A stretch of 64,000 nucleotides of DNA from assembly GCA_016271365.2 (NCBI GenBank), contig CM057458.1, positions 195,954,501 through 196,018,500 on the forward strand, written 5' to 3'. The notes beneath the pieces are model-generated. The model ran no database searches. It saw only the letters and a program-made list of their open reading frames with translations, and was not told the DNA's origin. The stretch is from Neoceratodus forsteri. Taxonomy: Eukaryota; Chordata; Ceratodontiformes; Ceratodontidae. Shown here piece by piece: positions 54,956-64,000 of the stretch. The position numbers and the translations under genes were made by a program. Positions within the stretch are counted from its first letter, which is position 1. Each line of letters begins with the position of its first letter.

Positions 54956-55769
54956 TGAAGACCGAGCTACACTACCTGTTTAACATGTTCATTTTTTCAT
55001 CATCCCTCATTCATTTCCTATGTTTTAGAAATGGTTTCAGTTCAAATTGGTGATTCAAGCCAGGTTGTCTGAGCCCCCAACTTGTATATCCATTCCTGTT
55101 CCTTTTTATATTTGCTTGCGTGTATAGTGCACAAGAAACATGTTGAGATAGTTGAGCATTGCAAAGGTGTGGCAGTGTTGTGGCTGATGCAGGGGATGCT
55201 TTAATGGGCACGTCCCTCAGCCACCGGTCAACAGGGAAGCTGCTGATGATGGCAGTTTCAGAGCGAGTGCCACACTTGAAAGAAATCTGCCACTGGAATC
55301 GGGGACAGTTTTGTCATTGCAGTGGCAGATCTCTCCTCCCCCCCCTTCCCGGCAACGAGGCACAATCAGCCGTGTGCATTACAGTGCACAGTAATGTGCA
55401 TGGCTAGAGTTCCAAGCAACTTGTGTGCTCAGTGTGCCTTTTCCGGTGAAACATGTTAATAAATAAATGAGTCATGTTGTGGATTTGCATAATTGGCAGC
55501 TCCTGCCACCCACCACACACTCCCCCCCCAAAGCCGACATCATGGTGCCCAATCCATGTGTCAGCATGTATCTCCTGTCCCCCCATTACTGTGGTACATT
55601 GGGGGTCCACCCCAGTGTGCCAAACTAATTATATTTCTGACACCAGGATGTCCATTACTGGTGTTGGATTACCCCCCCAAGCTGAAGATATATTTTGCTG
55701 ACAATCCCCGTGTTGGCATGCCCCCCACCCCCACTTTACCTTTTCCAGCACTGGGATGCCCACTCCCAT
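54956..55769. other. unassigned stretch
   Basis: No repeat or gene was recognised. Runs of C (55339-55346, 55524-55531, 55673-55678) produce frame noise. Confidence 0.4.
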
Positions 55770-58700
55770 TTTATTTGCCTCTGCTGCTGTTTTTCCTACA
55801 TTGCATGGAATGCGTCAGATCACTAGTGATTGTCACCCCCAGATTCTTCTCCTCCTCGAATGCAGATACCCAGACCCCACCCAGGCTGAACTCTGTCCTC
55901 AGGTGCTTGACTTCATTGTGCATAACCTAGCATTTATTTGCATTGAAGGCAAGTTGCTAAATCCTGTACCATCTGTCTTTAATTTTTTCAGCTCTTCCCT
56001 TAAGTCCTGTATTCCATTTGCTGTCTCTAGCTTCCCACAGAGCTTTGTGTCATCCAGGAATAAGCAGATGTTTCCCTTAATACCATCCCCAATATCACCG
56101 ATGATGACATTAAAGTGCACCAGTCCAAGCACCAAACCCTGTGGGACCCCACGGGTGACCTTACTGGTGCCTGAGAGCTTAACCCCACCCTCACCTCCAC
56201 TACCAACACACACTGGGTCCTGCTCTTCAGCCAGTTATCCACCGATCTGGTCAACTTCTCACCAAACTCAGATCTGCCAACTTCCTGATCAACCTCTTGT
56301 GGGGTACAGAGTGAAAGTCCATATAAAGGATATCCCTGGGTCATCTTTGGGGCACTACATGTGCCATTCTCCAGTCCTGTAGTACCACCCTTACAGCCGT
56401 CTGTGCACCGGTCTGAGTGTGCCCGTCATTAGGGTGCCAAAATGTCACATTCGGGCCCCCCCCCCCGAGTTGGAATATTTTGTTGGGGGGGGTGTGAGGG
56501 GCACAGGAGATACAGCCCCCCACATATAAACTGATTGGCAGATTTAAATCCTGATGTCCTAATGACGGGTGTACTCGGACTGGCACATTCTGAGGGTGGA
56601 ACCACGGTACCACACCTGACTCCAGTGAGCTACTGAACTGGTCAGATAGGGACCTGCTAGCTGCTCTGTCAGCACCCTTGGATGTATACTGTCTGGGCCT
56701 GGGCATTCATCCACCCTTAATGGCAGCAGCCCTTCCCCTATCCACTTTTATGAAATCGACTGAACTCCCTTCCCCCAGTTTCTTCTCCTTCCCTCTAGTG
56801 GCACTGGTCCAGCTCTCTCCCTAGTAAAGAGTGAACAGAAGTATTCATTCAGCACTTTTGCTTTGCCCCTGTTCTCTTCTATTCACCTTACCCTTCCCCT
56901 TTCCTGAACCTAGCAATCGCATCTCTCTTGTCCTTTTTCTCACTTACATACTGAAAAAAGGCCTTTTGCCCATTTTTAATTCTCTCAGCTAGCTGCGGTT
57001 CCTTCTGGGCTTTAGCCCGATGCACTGCTCTGCCTGTTGCCCTAGCCATCTTCAGGTAGTCCTTCTTGTCTTTCTCCGTCTGGGTCCTCCTGAATTTCCT
57101 GTAGGCTGACCTCTTACCCCTTACAGCCTGTGGAAATTCTGTGCTAAACCAGCTGGTTGTTTTGGCCCGCAAGTTCTTCCCTTTGAGCATAGTGTACTCC
57201 CTTATGGCTACCATTATTCTCTCCTTGATGGTGGACCACCTTCGGTCCATCCACTTGGATGTTTGCCAGGTGGCTTCTTTACAGCTTCGCGCCCCATGGA
57301 AGGGTGAACAGCAAGCTAAGTAGCCTGGGAGCAGGGAGGAAGCTGATCGAGTGGAGAAAGAAATGGTTGCAGGGCAGGCAGCAAAGGGTGGTAGTTGGGG
57401 GAGAGCTGTCCGCACCCAGGTCAGTAACCAGCGGGGTACCATAGGGGTCAGTGCTATCACCAGTCCTATTTAACATATTTAGTGCAGACATAGCAAAAGG
57501 GATAAGGAGCAAGATCAGCCTCTTTGCAGATGACACTAAGATCTGTGCAGAGGTGGATAGTGAGGAAAGGGGGTAAGGTACTGCAAGAGGATTTGGAGAC
57601 ACTTGAGTGCTGGTCAGCCACATGGCAGCTGGGGTTCATTGCCAAAAAATGCAAGGTCTTGCACCTGGGGGCTGAAAATCCAAGGAACATCTACTTGTTG
57701 GGGGAGTGCAGTTGGCCACTTCAGATGAGGAGAAAGATCTGGGAGTGCTAGTGACTGGACATGAAACACTCTGCACAGTGCAGGAAGGCACCTGCAAAAG
57801 CAAACAGAATGCTGGGATGCATCACCAGAGGAATCACTTTTAGGAGGGAGGAAGTCATTCTGCTCCTGTACAGGTCCCTGGTGAGGCCACACTTGGAGTA
57901 CAGTGTGCAGTTTTGGTGCCCATATCTGAAAAGGGACATCAAACTGTTGGGGGGGGGGGGGGACAAAGATAATTCTGGGTATTGGGAACAAGACATACAA
58001 GAGATTGAGGGAGCTCAACATGTACACCCTGGAAGACAGAAGGGAGAGAGAGGATATGATTGAGACATTCTGGTACCTGAAGGGCATAAACAGAGTTAAT
58101 TTAAATGGCATGTTTAAGTTAAAAGGGGGAAGAGACACCAGGGGACACAGCTTAAATTGGAGGGAGGAAGGTTCAAGAGAGAGAGAGAGAGAGAGAGAGA
58201 GATGAGGTGGCACTATTTCACAGAGAGGGTGGTAGCTGGTTGGTATGCACTGCCAGAGGAAGTAGTGACACTGCATATGGTGGTCACCTTGAAGAGAGGG
58301 TGGGATAGGGTCAAAGCAAGGGTCAAAACGAAGGAGAGGGTGGGGGGCACTAAGTTAGAAGAGGAAGCAAGGGGAGGAGTGGCCAACTGCAGTTTAACAA
58401 GACAGCGTGCTGCACTCTTGAGCAGACTAGATAGACTGAATGGCCTGTAGCTGCCAGCAGTTTTGTATGTTCATAATTTGTCTTCTAAAGTCCACCTTTC
58501 TAGAAACCAGGATTTTAGTCTTAATGGGATCCTTTTTCCTTCCCATGTCCAGCCGGAACCATACTGTGAGATGGTCACTCCAACCCAGGGTTCCTTGACA
58601 TGTTGGACATGGTCCCCATTTGTCAGCAACAGATCAAGGATTGCCCCCTCCCTGATGGGTTCTGTGATGTCCTGTGTCTGGAATTAAGTTTGCAGTGCAT

Positions 58701-59228
58701 CTAGGATCGTTTGACTCTTGCTGCAGGTTGTGGCTGGTACCCTCCAATCCACCTTGGGCAGGTTATGCCACTATAATTACTCCTCCATCTCCTTTCCCTG
58801 CAGCTGTCCTTATTTCTGAGCTTGATTCCCTGTCTCTTTTCTCCTCCTGGTTGAGTGGTCTGTAAATCACAGGAGGGAGGGTTTCTGCTTTCTCCACAAT
58901 CGTGCCACCTAGGCGACCATCGGTGGCACTGCGGTGGAGGCAAAATGGTCAGGCAAATGTCTGCCAGGCTCTGGGATGTGCACATTGCCATGCGCTCTTG
59001 TCTCCATGAGCCCTGATCATGCAAGTAACCAGTGGGGCATTGAGAAACAGCCAGTATAAGCCTGTGCCTGGAAGTATGGTGTCCAGATACCTTTGGATCC
59101 TGGGCAATCGCCTGTACCCTCCTGTCACAGAACTTGGGCGTCCGGGGGACAACACTGGAGATCTTGAAGGCTACAGGTCAGGGGCTGGGTGGTTGTCTGG
59201 GAAGGAAGGGGCTAAGAGGAGGATTACA
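55770..59228 (-). mobile_element. second copy of CR1 'A' with its nested plus-strand CR1
   Basis: The minus-strand CR1 pieces 55770-57285 (F-L-D-D at 56060-56049; linker S-W-F-S-T-E near 57150) and 58480-59228 (endonuclease) flank a plus-strand CR1 at about 57290-58475, exactly as in 31396-36150. The nested CR1 here keeps F-A-D-D (57523-57534). The 3' end of the minus-strand LINE is missing at the left. Confidence 0.8.
57290..58475 (+). mobile_element. nested CR1 in the second array copy
   Basis: RT palm with F-A-D-D, then I-T-F-R-R-E-E-V-I-L-L-L-Y-R-S-L, R-P-H-L-E-Y-S-V-Q-F-W, L-N-M-Y-T-L-E-D-R-R, and W-Y-A-L-P-E-E-V-V near the end. A G-run (57950-57962) and a GA repeat (58176-58202) interrupt the frame at the same places as in 33765-34990. 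Confidence 0.8.
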
Positions 59229-59575
59229 TGCAATTTGCGGTCACGTGGACACTAATGGAAATTAACAGGAGGTAGGTTCAGGAGAGCTGTGAGAAAGTAC
59301 TACTTTAGAGAAAGGGTGGTGGAACCTTGGAACAGTCTGTTGGCTGAAGTGGTGGGTGCGAAAACAGTCAGGGGATTCAAGTAGGGCTGGAACTCAATGA
59401 AGAGAATAATGGTTACTGGGGGCAACAGGACCAAGGTGGAGATTAGAGAGAGGACATGGAAGGTTATTACCTTGGAGGAACAGTAGGTTCCAGGGATTAT
59501 AGGGAACTTGGGCAGACTGAATGGACCTCTAGACTTTTTCTGCCATCATTGTCTATGTTTCTATGTTTTTACAGG
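59229..59575 (+). mobile_element. CR1 'C' remnant in the second array copy
   Basis: It matches 40861-41175: GGAAATTAACAGGAGG, then GGGTGGTGGAACCTTGGAAC, ending with TGTCTATGTTTCTATG. The 5' 4.7 kb present in the first copy (36150-40860) is absent. Confidence 0.8.
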
Positions 59576-60062
59576 CAGAAAAAGATTGGAGTCCATTTAG
59601 TCTGTGATGTTTCTACCTATACACGCCCCACCAGCTATTGTGTATGCATGGGTGGCCCACCCAGTGGTAGCACAGCCCCCTCTACCCTTCCTTAGTTCCC
59701 ACCCTTTCCCATCACTAATCAGCCCCTTTTGTTGGCCTGACCCCCTCTTGAAGATTCCATGGTTTCTGATGTGCGTGCCTGGACTCTCGACTTTATTTTT
59801 CAGAGCCTAATTTCTCCATATTTAAATGCTTGTTTTTGTTTAGGATCAACTTTGCCAAGCTCAGGACACTACATTCTTTCAGTAAATGCTGCTAAATGAT
59901 GCAGAGTGAAAACTCACAAACTCATTCATGAATGTGTGTACCTTCGTGCCATAGTGTCTCATGACCATGCATCAGCGGTTTGTGTGGGGAAGCAGATGGC
60001 TCACTCAAAATAGCAAATTTACCAATTTTTACTGATACCTTCTTTCAACTTGGAAATCTGGC

Positions 60063-60124
60063 GACACACACACATATATATCTTTCTCTCTATATACATA
60101 TATGTGTGTGTGTGTGTATGTAAT

Positions 60125-60158
<34 letters not shown>
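60063..60158. repeat. AC/TG/TA microsatellite
   Basis: Blocks of CACACACA, TGTGTGTG and a long TATATATA run follow each other at the right edge of the duplicated block. Confidence 0.85.
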
Positions 60159-60160
<2 letters not shown>

Positions 60161-60164
60161 TATG

Positions 60165-61440
60165 GTAGCACGGTAGTGCTACCATAGTTAGGGTTGAGCA
60201 GCCATTTCTATGTTAAACCCAAAATTTTGCACCTTAATAACTTTGCAACCGTTTGACGGATTTGGCTGAAATTTTGAATACATGATCAAGAACCATAGGC
60301 CTTGGGATCTGCCAAGTTTCGTACTGGTCGGATACACTGCTGCGGAGTTAAGCATGATCTGCGCGTGCGTTTACGCTTTTTCTGGAATTCTACGGTTCTG
60401 CGTACAGGTCGCATGGTTTGCGCGACCGGCTCGAAATCTTCAGGGAATGTGCTGCCAGGGTCCCCGTTGTGCCTTTCAAAGATATGGTGAAAAAATATTA
60501 AACGGTTCAAAAGTTATTCAAAAAACAATTTCCCATTATAAGTCAATGGGAAAAGTTAACAAAAAGTTCGACACTGTCGCAAATGCATTTTTACTTTCGC
60601 AAATGGCTCTGTTACTTTCGCAAATCTGCCATTTTGTTTTCAGTTAGTGATCAGAAAAATGCTTGGCATTTAAATTTGGGACCCTCTAGCAACCTAATTC
60701 TTTTTGTATTCACCTAGTCGGAGCCTGAGGATGCTAGCCATGTCTTTATTTTGGGGTAAAACACCCCAGAAATATGTTTTTCAAATTTCTGGAAAAAGTA
60801 CTTTCACAAAGTACTTTCGTGCTCATGAAAGTGTCACAAATTTTTGTGAAAGCTTTGAAATCACATCGTAGTTTCTAGTCTGTGGAAATGACAGCAATTC
60901 TTTGGCACTGTGCTGCAAAAGAACAGTTGGGAGTTTTGGGCTGAAATTTGGAAGGAATGCAGCCGACATCTCACAGATGTGCCTTTCAGTATTGCATTCA
61001 AAAAATATTACATGGCGGCAAAGTTACGGCACACCAAAGTTTACGGTTTTTCCCATAGGATAACATTACAGCGCCCTACGCATTACAGGAATCCTTTGGC
61101 ACCCTGCTGCAAAATAATGGTTTGGTCTTTTTTCCTGAAATTTGGAGGGAAGGCAGCCAACAGCCCACAGATGTGCCTTTCAGTGGTTTGATGAAAAAAT
61201 ATTACAGGGAGGCAAAGTTATGGCGCTCCAAACTTCTCTTTTTTTCCCATAGGATAACATTACGGCATTCACCGTGCCTTTCAGGGCCCGTATCTCGGAA
61301 ACGGTGCAAGATACGGACTTTTTGTCGGAAAAATACTTAGCCCCTATAAAACTAGCCAGGACAGTTGTAAATCATATGACTTTAATTTTTTCACGTCAGA
61401 CGGCTCCTGAGATATAACCTATTCAGTATTCCAAGTCCTC
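60165..61440. repeat. non-coding repetitive block with degenerate tandem units
   Basis: It opens with the palindrome TATGGTAGCAC/GTGCTACCATA (60163-60188). Units starting TTTGGCAC at 60901 and 61095 are about 194 bp apart and share GCTGAAATTTGGA-like, CACAGATGTGCCTTTCAGT and TTTTTCCCATAGGATAACAT segments. A weaker relative lies at about 60390-60570. Probably part of a non-autonomous DNA transposon or satellite; the family is unknown. Confidence 0.55.
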
Positions 61441-61971
61441 ATTTCCTGCTCCGATACTCATTATTATGCATACATTCTTTGTACTCGCTGTCTTTATCTA
61501 TGCAGGTTTTGGGGAAAACCAGCCTGTGCACTTATATTACTGTTACCGTTGCCCTTTCCGCTTGTGGTTCCGTACCCGTTTCACTTACCGTTGACGCTTA
61601 CGCCACCATGTGCATTATCCTTTGCGTTTTCATTTGCGCTTGCATTTCTGTTAATTTTTGCCATTTGTGTCTACAGTACTGTTTCTTGTTCTGTTTCACT
61701 TTGTGTCACCATGCCCATTGACATTTCTGTTTGCAGGCACCATGTTAGTATGTGACAACACATCATGTGGCAGACCGTTCCCTTCTACGCCACCGTGTGC
61801 TTTACCCTTTCTGTTCTCATTCACGCTTGCATTACTATGTGCGCCACTGTTATCACTTCTGTTTGCGTTGCTGTTCCTAACTACTATGCCACAAGACATC
61901 ACGCGGCGAGCCCCGCGCTCCCGCCGCTGCATTACATTCACTATTTCTTGTTGTTATTCTCAAAGAAGGAA

Positions 61972-62319
61972 ATTAGAGCAAAACTCCATTTAATGCATTA
62001 GTTAGGTTGTTCCACAGCAACAAAAGTGAGGAAATTCGGTGTTAGGGTTGAAAACCCCCTTGGACCCCCTGCCCACCCCCACTGGCATTGGGGTGCTCAT
62101 TGGGTTCATCGGTCCAACTCTCACCCCATTCTCCTATACTTCTGCTGCTTTACATATGTGATGGGGTGAGAGTTAGGCTGATGACCCCAATGCGCACCCC
62201 AATGCCGGTTGGGGGTGGGCGGGGTCCAAGGGGTTTTCAACCCTAACACCGAATTTCCTCACTTTTGTCACTGTGGAACAACCCTAACTAATGCATTAAA
62301 CAGAGTTTTTGCCTCTAAT
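61972..62319. mobile_element. 348-bp near-perfect palindromic MITE
   Basis: ATTAGAGCAAAACTCCATTT at the left mirrors the right end, and GAGGAAATTCGGTGTTAGGG is answered by CCCTAACACCGAATTTCCTC (62242-62261). The arms meet around ACATATGT near 62155. There is no coding potential. Confidence 0.8.
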
Positions 62320-62334
62320 ATATATATAAATAAA

Positions 62335-62512
62335 TAGGGGATACATGATGGGCGACTGTGGAATAGGGAAAATATTTGCATGAGTGCAGAAAGAACTGTG
62401 ATAATATCACAAGTGCCGAAGGCACGAGTGATATTATTGCAGTTCACTCTGCACGAGTGCAAATGTTTGCCATATTCCACAAGTTGCACATCATGTGTGC
62501 GATTTATACAGT
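62335..62512. mobile_element. palindromic MITE related to 35557-35740
   Basis: ACATGATGGG at the left and CACATCATGTG-like sequence at the right, with an inner palindrome around GTGCCGAAGGCACGAG. The order of blocks agrees with the element at 35.6 kb. Confidence 0.65.
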
Positions 62513-62589
62513 AGGGCTAGTAACCCTTTAGGAACATTTTTTTCTGTGTTTTCTCCCTGTTTACTTTATTTTGGTAATTGGGTAAGTTT

Positions 62590-62745
62590 TAAGGGGGGAC
62601 CTGGGAACACTGGGCAGTTAAGTGATTTGTTCAGAGTCTCACAGTACTGAAAAGGAAGTTGTGAGAATAATTCACTGGTCTGGGCTGCTGAATGTAGAAG
62701 ATTTGTTCATTGCTTGATACTCTAAACTCTAGGCTATACTGACAG
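62590..62745 (-). mobile_element. CORE-type SINE copy d
   Basis: The reverse strand reads CAGTATAGCCTAGAG near the head, then TTATTCTCACAACTTCC (B-box end and core start) and GAACAAATCACTTAACTGCC. It is strongly diverged from copy c. Confidence 0.55.
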
Positions 62746-62876
62746 CATTGTCTGAGTGTGTGTTGTGTTTCTGAATGGGCTGAGCCTGTTAGACACTATG
62801 AGAAACAGCTGCATGTGACTTGCAATGACAAATTGTATTACCTGCAGCTAGGAGTGAGAAACAGACTGTTTATTTA

Positions 62877-63274
62877 GTAAGGTCCCGTCCACACTGCACC
62901 GCTCAGACCCCGTAACGGATAGAAACCGTTACAGCCGGGGAGCGGTGCAGTATGTCCACACTGCCGCGGTGTCTGTTACGGGACCGGCACCGCCGGTCCA
63001 CACTTCAGGAGCCGGGTGACCATTACTGTGGCACCTGATCCCATAATGCAGCTCGCGCTGCACTAGGGGACCGGTGCCATGCGTCCACATTACGCCCAGT
63101 AACGTTACCGAGGCGAATTCAGTTTCATAACTGTTGTTGAAACCACCTCATATGTGGCTTCAACAACGGTTACGGAAACGCCTTCTGTAATGTTACAGAT
63201 GTAAACACAAACCGTTGCGGTAACAGTTTGGGCACTCTGTAACGTTACAGAGGGGTAGTGTGGACAGGGCCTTA
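62877..63274. mobile_element. CpG-rich MITE with terminal inverted repeats
   Basis: AAGGTCCCGTCCACACT at the left and AGTGTGGACAGGGCCTT at the right are inverted repeats with three differences; AGT flanks both ends. The body contains several copies of GTAACGTTAC/GTAACGG-like palindromic words. A hAT- or Harbinger-like non-autonomous element is possible. Confidence 0.6.
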
Positions 63275-64000
63275 GTTGCAGGCTTCACTGAGACAGAGAA
63301 ACTGTTGCAGTCAGCACTCAGAAAGAGAAACTGGTTTATGAAGGAGGCTGGTTTGAAGATTAGAACAGCACAGTAATGTGCTAGGATTCTCTGAATAACT
63401 ATGGGACACAGGTGATTGTCTTTTACAATGCTAATTGAGTTAGTTGCAGGATTCAGTGAGAAATAGAAACTATGAAGCTATTAAATGCAGACTGCAGTGT
63501 AGATAGTCTCACTCTGGTGACATCACCATTGTGAGTGTATTTGCTGGTGATGTAGACACTGTGGGTTTATCAGGAAATAAACCCACAGTGTCTGTCATCA
63601 CAGAGTTATTCCACTGTAGTGAGAATACGTGTTTTTATTGTCACTGTTACATGCTCACCTCTATTGCATAAATATACTGTATATATGAGTCATTCTCTAG
63701 TATGGCTGGGCCAGTAGTGTGACATTCAGTGTAAAAAAAAAAAAAAAGTTTAAGCTCATTACATTTTAAATGCATGCATTTGTAGTACTTACCCTAGAGG
63801 TTGATTATATATTAGTTAGAAGATAACTTTACTTTCTCTTTTCCAGATATTTAATGATATACCCACCCTGCCTATTGAGTGTCACACGGGTGACATGTCC
63901 TACAAGGGTGTTCAACAGCTTTTGTAATTCATTTTCAGCTGATTCAACATTATTTGCCTTAAAAGTGTTGCCTGGCATGTGATTCACCTGCACTTTATTT
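63275..64000. other. unassigned, with a palindromic MITE relic at 63505-63680
   Basis: CACTGTGGGTTTAT and ATAAACCCACAGTG (63558-63595) form a hairpin, and outer blocks (CTGGTGACATCACCA, GCTCACCTCTATTGCATA) resemble the MITE at 35284-35556. I see nothing else up to the window end. Confidence 0.5.

Noticed and set aside
61479..62001. Cysteine- and phenylalanine-rich overlapping ORFs
   Set aside because: Low-complexity pyrimidine-rich sequence is open in three frames; no start context, splice sites or motifs support a gene.

Overview
This window looks like repeat-rich nuclear DNA of a non-mammalian vertebrate. The evidence is its mix of elements: CR1 and L2-like LINEs, L1-type ORF1 relics, a DIRS tyrosine-recombinase retrotransposon, a Penelope-like element with a GIY-YIG endonuclease, CORE-type SINEs and several hairpin MITEs. 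Two host-type genes belong to families I associate from memory mainly with fish and other aquatic animals. A fish- or amphibian-grade animal with a large genome fits best; I cannot name a species. There is no sign of bacterial gene organisation, rRNA, true tRNA or CRISPR.

Region 1 (1-16.1 kb) holds two convergent host-type genes. On the plus strand, exons at 212-710, 1825-1976 and 3637-3821 form the 3' end of a gene of an uncharacterised animal family. The two later splice junctions keep the frame, but two in-frame TGA codons make it look like a pseudogene. On the minus strand, three exons (16026-15833, 13683-13510, 7457-7289) splice in phase into an uninterrupted 178-residue protein. It resembles the cysteine-rich cytoplasmic 'ballast' domain of P2X7 receptors but has no channel part. 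Its introns hold SINEs, a dead L1 reverse transcriptase and a CR1 3' end.

Region 2 (16.6-28.0 kb) is a nest of retroelements. A Penelope-like element is bounded by inverted repeats of about 1 kb. A 5.8-kb DIRS element with terminal repeats and internal complementary region interrupts it at 19.59 kb, and a GC-rich SINE with a 15-bp target duplication interrupts it at 25.7 kb.

Region 3 (28-60 kb) is built almost wholly from LINE debris: L1-ORF1-only (HAL1-like) elements, CR1 inside CR1, an L2-like element inside CR1, and CR1 ORF1 with its esterase-like domain. A composite array at 31.4-41.7 kb is repeated in shorter form at 55.8-60.1 kb, which points to an old local duplication followed by insertions and deletions. 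A probable 1.6-kb solo LTR lies at 45.7-47.3 kb.

Region 4 (60-64 kb) is non-coding and rich in palindromic MITE-like elements, including a 348-bp near-perfect palindrome and a degenerate 194-bp tandem repeat.

Most transposon coding regions are broken by frameshifts, stops or lost catalytic residues. The minus-strand ballast-domain gene is the only clearly intact host-type reading frame I can defend.
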